Shown: positions 7,252-15,470, numbered from the stretch's first letter. The stretch is DNA of 17,738 nucleotides from Desulfamplus sp. (GCA_015231395.1 JADGBP010000007.1:1-17738); one strand, 5' to 3'. Notes: generated by a model not told the origin, from the sequence alone. Numbers and translations are program-made.

Positions 7252-9588
7252 ATGAATAAGAAATACGGAGTATATATCTGCACAGGATGCGGAATCGGTG
7301 ATACCTTGGATATGGATGCTTTGGTTGAGATACCCGATGAAGAGGGTGTAAACTGCAAAACCCATCCCTTTCTCTGCGGAAAAGAGGGCGTTGCCATAAT
7401 CAAGAAAGATATTGATGACGGCAAGGTCAATGCAATGGTGATTGGTGCATGTTCCAAAAGGGTTAACTTTGATGTGTTTAACTTCAATGGCTGCATCGTT
7501 GAAAGAGTCAACTTGAGAGAAGGCGTTGTATGGCCGCATTCACGGGAAAAATATCCAGCTCTCACAGAAGATCAAAAAGATGACAGTGCCTACTGTGACC
7601 GGATTCAGATGAAAGCCTCTGATTATATCAGAATGGGTATGGTCCGCATTGAGAAGGTTAAACTTCCTGAACCATATAAAACTGAGTCCTTTTCCAGAAA
7701 AATATTGATTCTTGGTGGTGGAATCACAGGAATTTCTGCGGCACTGGATGCTGCCAAGGCAGGATTTGAAGTAACTATTGTCGAAAAACAAAATAAGCTC
7801 GGCGGTTATGCTGCTCAGATGAGAAGCCAGATGCCGGTTGAAGCACCATACGAGCAGCTTATTCCCACAGTAGTGGACGAAAAAATTGCAGAGCTTCAGC
7901 AGTATCCCAATATTTCGGTAAAAACTTCTACAGAAGTCGCACGTATCGCAGGTCAACCTGGAGAATTTACGGTTACTTTCAAAAAACCTGGGGAAAAAAT
8001 TCCATTTGATGTTCCATTCCCACTTCCAGCAGAGATGCTTGTGGATGAAAAGGGAAAAGAACTTGATGCAGAGGCACAGCATGCAAAATACCTTGAGTAC
8101 AATAAAGGCAGAGAGGATATTCTGACGCTGGATCCCACAGGTGAACTTTATGGTGCTGTGATTTTAGCTGCCGGATGGCGTCCTGATGATCTCAAAGCAG
8201 ATGGTTATACCCATCTTGGCATCAATCTTCCTGATGTAATCACAAATGATCAGTTTGAGAAAATTGCAGCCAAAGGCAAAATTGTAAGACCTTCTGACGG
8301 TAAAGAGGCAAAATCTGTTGTCTTTATCCAGTCTCCTGGAAAAGATGAGGATGACGCAGATTTTCCATACTGCGGTTCTGTGACAAGCCAGGTTGCTTTG
8401 AAACAGGCGAAGTATGTTAGAAATGACTACGCAGATGGCAAGGCATACATTATCTATCAGCATATGAGAACTCCAGGACTTCAGGAGAATTTCTACAAAA
8501 GCATGCAGCAGGATAATGGAATTTTCATGACCAAAGGTGCTGTAACCAGTGTTGCTCAAAATGGCAACGATCTTATTGTAGAAGCTAAAAATACTCTGCT
8601 TGGCAAAGAGCTCAACATCAAGGCTGATCTTGTTGTTCTTGCTGCAGGTATGGTGCCTGCAACTGTTGATGACCCAATTGTCAATCTTGCTTACAGACAG
8701 GGGCCAGGTTTTAGAGACAACGCTATATTTGGCGGATATGCAGACTCCAACTATATCTGTTTTCCGTATGAGACACAGAGAACCGGTGTCTATGCAGCCG
8801 GTGCCATCAGAAGAAGCATGACCATTGAAGAGTCCATGGAAGACGCGACTGGTGCTGCACTTAAAGCGATTCAATGTATAGAATCTGCCAACAGAGGAGT
8901 TGCTGTACACCCAAGATCCGGTGACATGACATTCCCTGACTTCTTTTTCCAGAGATGTACCCAGTGTAAGAGATGTACTGTGGAATGTCCATTTGGTGCA
9001 CTAGATGACGATGCAAAAGGAACTCCAAAAGTCAATCCGACCCGTTGCAGACGCTGCGGTACCTGTATGGGTGCGTGTCCTGAAAGAATTATCAGCTTTG
9101 CAGATTACAGCATTGACAGTATTGGTTCTCAGGTTAAGGCAATCAAGGTTCCGTCAGAAGATGACTATGATGAACCACCTTTTAGAATCCTTGCCCTTGT
9201 TTGCGAAAATGACGCCTATCCAGCTCTTGATATGGTTGGCATGAACAGAATTGATTATTCACCTGATGTCAGGATTATTCCAGTTCGCTGTCTTGGTTCT
9301 GTCAACACAATATGGATCAAGGACGCTCTTGCTCAGGGAATGGACGGAGTTATCCTTATCGGCTGTAAACATGGTGATGATTATCAGTGTCATTTTGTCA
9401 AGGGAAGCGAGCTTGCGGAGGTCAGGGTAAAAAAGATAGGTGATGCCCTGGCAAGTTTAGCTCTTGAGGAAGAGCGTGTCCGGTTTGAAGAGATTGCCAT
9501 TGATGAGTATGACAAACTTCCCGCCCTTTTGAGTGCCTTTGTTGAAGAGGTTGAGGCATTGGGTCCCAACCCGTTCAAGGGATTCTGA
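7252..9588 (+). CDS. qmoB: Quinone-interacting membrane-bound oxidoreductase subunit QmoB (HdrA/MvhD-like)
   Basis: QmoB (778 aa) is the second HdrA-like subunit. An N-terminal Cys-bearing region (C10, C13, C35, C42, C67) precedes the FAD domain, whose glycine loop is ILGGGITGISAA near 153-164 with LGGYAAQM following. A central segment carries a two-cluster ferredoxin: C569/C572/C575/C579 and C599/C602/C605/C609. The C-terminal third (about 640-750) is an MvhD/HdrD-associated delta-subunit domain (LVCENDAYPALD, VRCLGSV, GVILIGCKHGDDYQC). These modules suit electron transfer, possibly bifurcation-like, between quinone and AprAB. The ribosome-binding site GAGGTAGAGG overlaps the end of qmoA, so the two genes are translationally close. 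Confidence 0.96.
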   Translation: MNKKYGVYICTGCGIGDTLDMDALVEIPDEEGVNCKTHPFLCGKEGVAIIKKDIDDGKVNAMVIGACSKRVNFDVFNFNGCIVERVNLREGVVWPHSREKYPALTEDQKDDSAYCDRIQMKASDYIRMGMVRIEKVKLPEPYKTESFSRKILILGGGITGISAALDAAKAGFEVTIVEKQNKLGGYAAQMRSQMPVEAPYEQLIPTVVDEKIAELQQYPNISVKTSTEVARIAGQPGEFTVTFKKPGEKIPFDVPFPLPAEMLVDEKGKELDAEAQHAKYLEYNKGREDILTLDPTGELYGAVILAAGWRPDDLKADGYTHLGINLPDVITNDQFEKIAAKGKIVRPSDGKEAKSVVFIQSPGKDEDDADFPYCGSVTSQVALKQAKYVRNDYADGKAYIIYQHMRTPGLQENFYKSMQQDNGIFMTKGAVTSVAQNGNDLIVEAKNTLLGKELNIKADLVVLAAGMVPATVDDPIVNLAYRQGPGFRDNAIFGGYADSNYICFPYETQRTGVYAAGAIRRSMTIEESMEDATGAALKAIQCIESANRGVAVHPRSGDMTFPDFFFQRCTQCKRCTVECPFGALDDDAKGTPKVNPTRCRRCGTCMGACPERIISFADYSIDSIGSQVKAIKVPSEDDYDEPPFRILALVCENDAYPALDMVGMNRIDYSPDVRIIPVRCLGSVNTIWIKDALAQGMDGVILIGCKHGDDYQCHFVKGSELAEVRVKKIGDALASLALEEERVRFEEIAIDEYDKLPALLSAFVEEVEALGPNPFKGF

Positions 9589-9598
9589 TTTTTTACAT

Positions 9599-9630
9599 AA
9601 CTCCTTTCAGGTTTCTGGAGGGAGTTTGTC
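9599..9630 (+). terminator. Hairpin between qmoB and qmoC (possible attenuator or processing site)
   Basis: AACTCCTTTCAG (9599-9610) pairs along its length, with two G-U pairs, with CTGGAGGGAGTT (9615-9626) around a GTTT loop. The following TGTCTTA is a weak T-tract. Full termination is unlikely because qmoC must be made; partial termination or 3' stabilisation of qmoAB mRNA is more plausible. Confidence 0.5.
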
Positions 9631-9700
9631 TTATGATTTATTGCGAGTTGTTCTGATTTTAGAAAAATGACCATATACTGACTTAGGAGGTTATAGCAGT

Positions 9701-10882
9701 ATGAGTGAAAAATATTTTGTTCAACCTGACCTGAAATTTATAGACGAAATAACAGGTCTGGGAGCTGAGACTCTTAAAAAATGCTTTCAGTGTGCAACCT
9801 GTTCTGTTGCATGTCCCATAGCTCCTGAAAACAGCCCGTTTCCAAGAAAAGAGATGATTGCCGCATCTTGGGGATTAAAAGACAAATTGATTTCCAATGC
9901 TGATATTTGGCTGTGTCATGAGTGCGGAGATTGCTCTGAACTGTGTCCAAGAGGAGCAAAACCCGGAGATGTACTTTCTGCAGTAAGATATGCTGCAATT
10001 AATGAATACGCTCAGCCAAAAGCCCTTGCTGAAGCAGTTAAAGATCCTAAAAAACTCCCATTTCTGCTCGGCATTCCTGCGATCTGGTTTGCGATTCTCG
10101 CTTGGGTCACTATGGTCGGCGGCGAAACAATGACTAAGCTGTTTCATAATTTTGGGCTTGAATGGTCTCATGGTGGCGGCCATGATGTGATTGCCCATGC
10201 CAATTTCGTCTCTACATGGCTTATAGACCTTACCTTTGTGCCTCTCATGGCTTTCGTGGTAATTGTTTTTGCATTGGGACTTCACAGATTTGTCAGAGAC
10301 ATACATGCAAATGCTGTGGCAGAAGGTAAAACAGACAAGAATCAGAACTGGTCTCCCAAAGAATTTTTACAGGCTTTTCTTGGTGTGCTGCCAGCCATTA
10401 TCAAACATGACAAATTCAATAAATGTGAAGCCAATCAGGACAGAGCAACTGCCCATATGATGGTGCTCTACTCTTTTATTGGTCTGTTTGTGGTCACCAA
10501 CATATTTTTTGTGGTTCTCTATATTTTCCATATCCCAGGACCATATTCCCAGCTCAATCCAGTGAAATGGCTCGCCAACATCAGTGGTGCTGCTTTGGTA
10601 ATTGGAAGTGCTCTGATGATCAAGAACAGGCTTGATAAAAAAGACCAGGTATCTTCATATAAAGATTGGTACATTCTTGGACTTGTCTTTGCTTTGGGCT
10701 TGACAGGTCTTCTTACTGAAATGACAAGACTTGCTGGTTCTGAATACCTTTCCTATTTTATGTATTACCTTCATCTGATTGCAATTTTCAATCTGTTCGC
10801 ATTTTTGCCGTTCTCAAAAATGGCACATCTGGTTTACAGGGTGACTGCCATGGCATATGCAGAGTATAGCAACAGAAAATAG
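9701..10882 (+). CDS. qmoC: Quinone-interacting membrane-bound oxidoreductase subunit QmoC (HdrC/HdrE fusion)
   Basis: QmoC (393 aa) anchors the complex and contains the quinone site. The N-terminal HdrC-like domain binds two [4Fe-4S] clusters (C28, C31, C34, C38 and C72, C75, C78, C82). The C-terminal HdrE-like half has about six hydrophobic helices near residues 120-140, 167-194, 253-277, 290-306, 322-340 and 351-378. Candidate haem b ligands include H195, H252, H358 and H376. The start follows AGGAGG about ten bases upstream. The 112-nt gap from qmoB, with a hairpin in it, is longer than the qmoA-qmoB gap. No hdrBC or aprM-like gene follows; a cold-shock gene comes next. Confidence 0.96.
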   Translation: MSEKYFVQPDLKFIDEITGLGAETLKKCFQCATCSVACPIAPENSPFPRKEMIAASWGLKDKLISNADIWLCHECGDCSELCPRGAKPGDVLSAVRYAAINEYAQPKALAEAVKDPKKLPFLLGIPAIWFAILAWVTMVGGETMTKLFHNFGLEWSHGGGHDVIAHANFVSTWLIDLTFVPLMAFVVIVFALGLHRFVRDIHANAVAEGKTDKNQNWSPKEFLQAFLGVLPAIIKHDKFNKCEANQDRATAHMMVLYSFIGLFVVTNIFFVVLYIFHIPGPYSQLNPVKWLANISGAALVIGSALMIKNRLDKKDQVSSYKDWYILGLVFALGLTGLLTEMTRLAGSEYLSYFMYYLHLIAIFNLFAFLPFSKMAHLVYRVTAMAYAEYSNRK

Positions 10883-10961
10883 ATAATTTACAGGTTATAA
10901 GTGAATATAGTAAATAGATAAATGTTAAGCTTTATCAGTAAAATAATTGGGCATGTTTTTT

Positions 10962-11047
10962 CCAATGTCCCTGAGGGAATATCCCCTTTGCAATCATCAA
11001 GGGGGATATTGGCATAAAAGCTGTAATGATGATATTTTTAAGGAGGT
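10962..11047 (+). promoter_or_regulatory. Structured 5' leader of the cold-shock gene with mutually exclusive hairpins
   Basis: A 13-bp stem (AATATCCCCTTTG at 10978-10990 with CAAGGGGGATATT at 10998-11010, one G-U pair) encloses the loop CAATCAT. The 3' arm can instead pair with CCAATGTCCC (10962-10971). The loop is also complementary to ATGAT just upstream of the ribosome-binding site (11026-11033). There is no T-tract, so it is not a standard terminator of qmoABC. A temperature- or ligand-responsive leader is an inference. Confidence 0.45.
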
Positions 11048-11053
11048 AAGATT

Positions 11054-11254
11054 TTGGCACAAGGAACAGTAAAATGGTTTAGCGACAAAAAAGGATTTGG
11101 GTTTATTGAACAGGATGGGGGCAGTGATGTTTTTGTCCATCATACAGCCATTGTCATGTCAGGATTTAAAACCCTTGCAGAGGGAGACAGAGTAACATTT
11201 GACATTGAGGAAAACGACAGAGGCCCGGCAGCCAAAAATGTGGTAAAAAAATAG
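11054..11254 (+). CDS. Cold-shock domain protein (CspA family)
   Basis: The 66-aa protein is a single OB-fold cold-shock domain. The motifs KGFGFIEQD (RNP1-like) and DVFVHHTAI (RNP2-like) are intact, with N-terminal [11 protein letters not shown]. Members bind single-stranded RNA and DNA, melt mRNA structure and support translation at low temperature or in stationary phase. The start codon is TTG at 11054, chosen because AGGAGGT (11041-11047) lies six bases upstream and the sequence aligns from MAQGTVKWF. It stands alone between the qmo operon and a strong terminator. Its structured leader suggests post-transcriptional control. A TAAAAT at 10939-10944 may be its -10 box, with a weak -35. Confidence 0.95.
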   Translation: MAQGTVKWFSDKKGFGFIEQDGGSDVFVHHTAIVMSGFKTLAEGDRVTFDIEENDRGPAAKNVVKK

Positions 11255-11328
11255 ATTCCTCCGTAACAATATCCATTGTAAAATAGTTTATCTTTGTAAT
11301 GCAGGGGCACAAAATAATTTTAAAAATG

Positions 11329-11370
11329 AGACTGGTGGGAAAACTTAAGTTTTCTACCAGTCTTTTTTTT
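11329..11370 (+). terminator. Intrinsic terminator of the cold-shock gene
   Basis: A stem of about 16 bp (AGACTGGT...AACTT with AAGTT...ACCAGTCT, one bulged base) is followed by eight T. Upstream A-runs could make it weakly active in the other direction. Confidence 0.92.
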
Positions 11371-11374
11371 GTTT

Positions 11375-11426
11375 TTACAAACCACATTTGAGACCATATC
11401 TTACAAACCACATTTGACACCATGTC
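11375..11426 (+). repeat. 26-nt tandem repeat, 2 copies; candidate activator-binding sites
   Basis: Copies at 11375-11400 and 11401-11426 differ at two bases. Each contains the half-sites CAAA-CCACA-TTTG. They lie about 120-175 nt upstream of the sigma-54 promoter, a typical distance for enhancer sites. The classic NifA site (TGT-N10-ACA) is not seen. Confidence 0.7.
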
Positions 11427-11546
11427 AGTGAAGCAACGCCAAAAAATCAACGCTCACCGGCAGATTTTTCCCTTCTTTTCGCTTACTTCCTTATATTTTT
11501 TTCTATAAACCATTGTAATAAAACGATTTTTTCTCTAAAAAATATA

Positions 11547-11562
11547 TGGCATGTCATTTGCA
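11547..11562 (+). promoter_or_regulatory. Sigma-54 (-24/-12) promoter of the GGDEF gene
   Basis: TGGCATGTCATTTGCA fits the RpoN consensus TGGCACG-N4-TTGC with one mismatch. GG at 11548-11549 and GC at 11560-11561 have exactly ten bases between them. Predicted transcription start is near 11573, leaving a leader of about 120 nt before the gene at 11694. Confidence 0.8.
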
Positions 11563-11693
11563 TATTCTCCTTAATAAAGAATCCTAAACAACTTTGTTAC
11601 TCCATAAATTACTCCAAAACTCCAAAGAGTGAAGTTGAAGCAGAGGATGTAACGATTCTAAATGGTAACTGACAATAAAAAGGAGAAAAAGAG

Positions 11694-12737
11694 ATGAAAG
11701 TTGAATTTACAAAACTATTCCAGATACTGCCATTATTTTTTAATGCCTATGCCAGAAATGCAGACCATAAAAAACTGACCGGCCATATAATCAAATTGAA
11801 TCAACAGAACTCTGTTCAGGGGATTATTAATGAGATGTCCGTCTGTCTGAAAGAAATTTTGAGCTATCGTCTTTTTGCCTTTGTCATACAGCGTGATATT
11901 GGTATTGATGTCTGGCTTGACCCCAGAATGTACAGAAAATCCTTAGAATCAGTTTTTATGCAGGATTTCAAATTATCAGGTGAATCTGAAATAAATTATC
12001 TCAATCATACTTTTGATAATGATGAAAAAGAGTATGAGTTCAGCCTTGAAAATCTTGTTTCATACGAACTATCTGAAGAAAAATGTCAGGGAAAAATTTA
12101 TATGCTCCCAAACAACGACATGCCGGATTATCATGATGATATTGTCGAGATGATTCTGAAAAGTACTGGTCTTGCACTGTCAAAACAGATCAATATTGAA
12201 CAGTTAATAAATGCTGCAACGCTTGATCCTCTGACTGGTTGCTATAACAGGCGTGAATTTGAGGCTCAAATGAGAAAAAATATTGCTGTTGCCAAAAGAT
12301 ATAGAAGCAACTTGTCCCTGTTCATGTTTGATATTGATCATTTCAAAAAAGTCAATGATACATACGGTCATCAGGCAGGGGATGCAGTGCTTCAGAGAGT
12401 ATCCAGCATAGTGAAAAATAACATTAGAACTGAAGATATCCTTGCCAGATACGGCGGGGAGGAATTTATTGCCATACTTCCGTCAACCGGAAAACGGGAA
12501 GCCATGGAACTTGCCGATCGGTTACGGCAGCAAATTGAGAAAGAGATTATTGTTACTGAGAGTGGGACAATCAGAGTGACGGCAAGTTTTGGTATTACTT
12601 CCTATGAATCATCTCGTGAATATTCCTATGAGCAGTCAGATTCGGAAGACATGCTGCATCTGATTGAAAATGCTGATACTATGATGTACAAGGCAAAACA
12701 CAATGGCAGAAATACAATTATGCCGGGATTAGTTTAG
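11694..12737 (+). CDS. Diguanylate cyclase with N-terminal GAF-like sensor region (GGDEF protein)
   Basis: This 347-aa cytoplasmic protein should make cyclic di-GMP from two GTP. Residues 1-165 form a GAF-like or otherwise unrecognised sensory region without membrane helices. Residues 170-345 form the GGDEF domain: LDPLTGCYNRREFE at 177-190, DIDHFKKVND at 213-222 and the active site GGEEF at 254-258. The product-inhibition site RxxD (R245-D248) lies the canonical five residues before GGEEF, so feedback inhibition is expected. The ATG follows AAAGGAG with eight bases between. The gene has its own sigma-54 promoter. Its stop overlaps the stop region of the convergent DUF554 gene by 9 nt. Its start region is complementary to a candidate sRNA at 17091-17180. 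Confidence 0.94.
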   Translation: MKVEFTKLFQILPLFFNAYARNADHKKLTGHIIKLNQQNSVQGIINEMSVCLKEILSYRLFAFVIQRDIGIDVWLDPRMYRKSLESVFMQDFKLSGESEINYLNHTFDNDEKEYEFSLENLVSYELSEEKCQGKIYMLPNNDMPDYHDDIVEMILKSTGLALSKQINIEQLINAATLDPLTGCYNRREFEAQMRKNIAVAKRYRSNLSLFMFDIDHFKKVNDTYGHQAGDAVLQRVSSIVKNNIRTEDILARYGGEEFIAILPSTGKREAMELADRLRQQIEKEIIVTESGTIRVTASFGITSYESSREYSYEQSDSEDMLHLIENADTMMYKAKHNGRNTIMPGLV

Positions 12738-13439
12738 AATAATCTGTTTTTCTGAAAATATAAATTTGCCAATATACCAAATCATAGGAAGAAAAATAGC
12801 CGGAAGCATGCTCCCAATTCTTATTTTCGCGGCACCCAGCAGATTAATACCAATGGCCATAATAAGTACCCCGCCTACGGCTGACATCTGGCTTACCACC
12901 TCTGGCTGAAGGAATGGTTTCACAAATACCGCAGCCATTGTAATGACTCCTTGATACAACAGTATGGGTATGCTGGAAAAAAGCACACCCATACCAAAGG
13001 ACGATCCAAGTATTATTGATGTGATGCCATCTAAGGCAGATTTGGCAAAAAGGGTCTGATGGTTGCCGGTCAATCCGCTTTCAAGTGAGCCCACAATAGC
13101 CATTGACCCTACACAGAAAACAAGGGTTGCGGTGATAAAACCTTGATAAAACCGACCGTCATCTCCTTTTGAGAATCTTTTTTCCAAGACGCGTCCAACT
13201 CTTTCAAGCCCATCTTCAATACGCATCAGTTCCCCTAAAAAACTGCCCAGAGCGAGACTGAATATTATAATCAGCAAATCATCGCTTTTAAGAGCTCCCT
13301 TTATGCCAATCACCAGAACTGCAAGGCTTATGGCGTGCATTATAGTTTTATTATATTTTTCAGGAATTCCGCCCCTGAACATAAGACCTGCGACACCTCC
13401 GGCAATTATTGCAGCTGCATTAACTATGGTTCCAAGCAC
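12729..13439 (-). CDS. DUF554 family integral membrane protein
   Basis: The 236-aa protein matches the DUF554 family (YdfK-like), inner-membrane proteins of unknown function, often guessed to be transporters. It starts with the typical GTIVNAAAIIAGGVAGL and has about six to seven hydrophobic segments, including ISLAVLVIGIKGAL, LLIIIFSLALGSFLGEL, VGSMAIVGSLESGL and VGGVLIMAIGINLLGAAKI. The start is GTG at 13439, supported by GAGGAG eight bases upstream on the minus strand. It lies 100 nt downstream of the NifA-like gene on the same strand, with a 4x15-nt repeat between. Its last 9 nt overlap the convergent diguanylate cyclase gene, and no terminator separates them. The sequence gives no functional link to the activator. 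Confidence 0.92.
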   Translation of the reverse strand: MLGTIVNAAAIIAGGVAGLMFRGGIPEKYNKTIMHAISLAVLVIGIKGALKSDDLLIIIFSLALGSFLGELMRIEDGLERVGRVLEKRFSKGDDGRFYQGFITATLVFCVGSMAIVGSLESGLTGNHQTLFAKSALDGITSIILGSSFGMGVLFSSIPILLYQGVITMAAVFVKPFLQPEVVSQMSAVGGVLIMAIGINLLGAAKIRIGSMLPAIFLPMIWYIGKFIFSEKQIILN

Positions 13440-13465
13440 TATTTATGCTCCTCGTAATTGATTCA

Positions 13466-13525
13466 TATTAAATTTACCCATATTAAATTCATTAGTATTA
13501 AATTCATTAGTATTAAATTCACCCA
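13466..13525 (-). repeat. 15-nt tandem repeat, 4 copies
   Basis: TATTAAATT recurs at 13466, 13481, 13496 and 13511, exactly every 15 nt. The two central units (TATTAAATTCATTAG) are identical and the outer two share the ending CCCA. It lies between the NifA-like gene and the DUF554 gene. Confidence 0.9.
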
Positions 13526-13539
13526 GATCCACTGTTTCT

Positions 13540-15063
13540 TTAACGGTAGTCTTTATAATCAACATTATATTTTCCAGCTTTATAAGCGAATTTCCTGACT
13601 GTAGTATTTACAAGGTCTGCCGCTTTTTTAATATTGCCTCTGGTGTTTTTAAGAGAATCAATAATTATTTCACGTTCAAGATTGGCAATTGCCTCCTCCA
13701 TAGTGATTGGGGCGAGTGTTTGGGATATCTTGCCTGTCTGAAGGCTCGGAGGCAGATGATAGCTGTGAATTGCCCCTTCATTGCAAAGAATGACCGCTCT
13801 TTCAATACAGTTTTCAAGTTCACGCACATTGCCGGGCCAGTGGTATTCCATGAGCATGTCAATGGCAGGAGTTGAAAAACGTTTGATCTCCTTGAAATGC
13901 TCTTTCGTATATTTTTCCAGAAAGTGGTCAGCCAAAAGGATAACATCTGTTTTACGCATCCTCAGACTTGGCACATAAATGGGAAACACATTGAGCCTAA
14001 AATAAAGATCATCCCTAAACTTTGACTGTTCTACCATCTCCTCAAGATTGCTGTTGGTGGCTGCAATGATTCTTACATCAACCTTTATGGTTTCATGTCC
14101 GCCAACCCTTTCAAACTCCTTTTCCTGCAGAACTCGTAGCAACTTCACCTGAACAGTCATACCCATAGTTCCAATTTCATCTAAAAAAATCGTTCCTAAA
14201 TGTGCCATCTCAAATTTGCCTTTTTTCTGCTGAAGTGCTCCTGTAAAAGAGCCTTTTTCATGACCAAACAGCTCGCTTTCAATCAGATTTTCAGGAAGTG
14301 CGGCACAGTTTATTTTTACAAATGGATGGTTGTTTCTGTGGCTGTTGTAATGGATGGAATTTGCGATAAGCTCTTTTCCGGTTCCACTCTCTCCTCTTAT
14401 CAATACAGTTGCGTTGCTTCTTGAAACTTGAGAGATCATCTGAAAAACTTCTCTCATCTTGTTGCTGTTGCCAATTATCTTAGAAAAACTGTAACGATTT
14501 TCAAGTTCGTTTTTGAGCCGTATATTTTCCTGTTTGAGTTTATCCTTTTCCATGTGAATCCGTTCAAGATTGATGACATGGCGGGCAATCATTGTTGCAA
14601 CGACTGATAAAACCTTCACTCCCTGCTGCAGGACACTTTGGCCTTTATATGTACTGTCTGCACTCAATGCTCCTACTACACGAACCCCCTTTTTTACAGG
14701 CACACATATAAATGAGTAGTCCTGTCCTGGATCTCCCTTATGCGATGCAGTTTTGTCAAGGAAAAGAGGTTCTTCATTAATTATAGGAACAATTGCCGGT
14801 TCTCCGGTTTGAATAACCTTTCCGGTAATTCCTTCTCCTAATTTATACTTTGCCCGTTTGATTGCCCGTTCAGAAATTCCGTGAGCAACTTCTATTCTGA
14901 TTTCTTTTGTAAATGGATCAAGCAGTGTAATGGTTCCCCGTATCAAGCTCAAAGACTCTGAAAGAATATCCAGAACCTTGTACAGTGCCTTTTTCATATC
15001 TGAGTTGTCATTGAGTGCTTCATTTATTTCATAAAGAAGGGAAATCTCTTCTATGGATTTCAT
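13540..15063 (-). CDS. NifA-type sigma-54-dependent transcriptional activator (GAF-AAA+-Fis HTH)
   Basis: This enhancer-binding protein has 507 aa from the chosen start. An N-terminal GAF domain (about 15-165, with RGTITLLDP and [15 protein letters not shown]) is followed by a coiled-coil linker (about 165-190) and an AAA+ domain. That domain carries Walker A GESGTGKE (224-231), the sigma-54 contact loop GSFTGA (271-276, Ser for the common Ala) and Walker [10 protein letters not shown] (290-298). The C-terminal Fis-type helix-turn-helix (about 470-500) ends in [11 protein letters not shown], as in NifA. There is no receiver domain, so control is probably by ligand or partner binding to GAF. 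A TTG at 15084 would add seven residues but has a poor site; the ATG at 15063 has GGAG six bases upstream. No nif genes lie nearby, so the regulon is uncertain. It may act at the two sigma-54 promoters here. Confidence 0.93.
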   Translation of the reverse strand: MKSIEEISLLYEINEALNDNSDMKKALYKVLDILSESLSLIRGTITLLDPFTKEIRIEVAHGISERAIKRAKYKLGEGITGKVIQTGEPAIVPIINEEPLFLDKTASHKGDPGQDYSFICVPVKKGVRVVGALSADSTYKGQSVLQQGVKVLSVVATMIARHVINLERIHMEKDKLKQENIRLKNELENRYSFSKIIGNSNKMREVFQMISQVSRSNATVLIRGESGTGKELIANSIHYNSHRNNHPFVKINCAALPENLIESELFGHEKGSFTGALQQKKGKFEMAHLGTIFLDEIGTMGMTVQVKLLRVLQEKEFERVGGHETIKVDVRIIAATNSNLEEMVEQSKFRDDLYFRLNVFPIYVPSLRMRKTDVILLADHFLEKYTKEHFKEIKRFSTPAIDMLMEYHWPGNVRELENCIERAVILCNEGAIHSYHLPPSLQTGKISQTLAPITMEEAIANLEREIIIDSLKNTRGNIKKAADLVNTTVRKFAYKAGKYNVDYKDYR

Positions 15064-15088
15064 AAAAATCTCCAAGGAAACCAATACC

Positions 15089-15134
15089 CTTTATAGGATA
15101 GTGGAATATACCTCTATATGGTAGTGTAATATAC
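15089..15134 (-). repeat. 23-nt direct repeat, 2 copies, upstream of the NifA-like gene
   Basis: Units at 15089-15111 and 15112-15134 match at 19 of 23 positions and both end in AATATAC. They lie 26 nt upstream of the activator's ATG, so they overlap its promoter or leader. Autoregulatory operators are one possibility. Confidence 0.7.
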
Positions 15135-15430
15135 GTCATGCTTAGATTCTTTATACTGTTCTTGCTGGATAATCATATAAACGAGTCTATTCTCTGTTGT
15201 TGAAATACAGCTTCTTTCGACGCGTATTGTCATTTAAAAGGTCAATTGGAGATATTATCATAAATCTTGATTTATAACACTCTTAATGAGATACTTATTG
15301 AAAATAATGGCTTTCAATTTAAAACATAATCTATTGGCAATCCTTCATATATTGCTTGTTTTTTAAATACCCTGCGGGCAAGATATTGCTTCTTGTTTTG
15401 TTATTCTTCACAGGACATGGATATTATTAT

Positions 15431-15460
15431 AGACTGCCAGAAAAATATTTCTGGCAGTCT
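15431..15460. repeat. Perfect 13-bp palindrome
   Basis: AGACTGCCAGAAA and TTTCTGGCAGTCT flank an AATA loop. The T-tract after it on the plus strand (CAATTTT) is weak. It could end an unseen transcript or be a protein-binding site. Confidence 0.7.
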
Positions 15461-15470
15461 CAATTTTGAA

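Larger units (their letters stand above)
11255..11693. other. 439-nt spacer: csp terminator, 26-nt tandem repeat, sigma-54 promoter
   Basis: No protein gene is visible. The spacer carries, in order, the csp terminator, a two-copy 26-nt repeat, a -24/-12 sigma-54 promoter and a leader of about 120 nt with ACTCC at 11599, 11611 and 11619. This order matches a sigma-54 control region with distal activator sites. Confidence 0.7.

Noticed and set aside
7540..8082. 180-codon open frame on the minus strand
   Set aside because: Also antisense to qmoB, rich in Cys and Phe runs typical of shadow frames.
8164..8910. 248-codon open frame on the minus strand
   Set aside because: It is antisense to qmoB, has no ribosome-binding site and no family resemblance; it is a shadow of a biased coding sequence.
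15064..15084. TTG start seven codons upstream for the NifA-like gene
   Set aside because: The purine-rich site is too close to it, whereas the ATG at 15063 has GGAG at normal spacing.
15336..15355. TTGGCA...ATTGC upstream of the GAF-PAS gene as a third sigma-54 promoter
   Set aside because: The GG to GC distance is 16, not 10.
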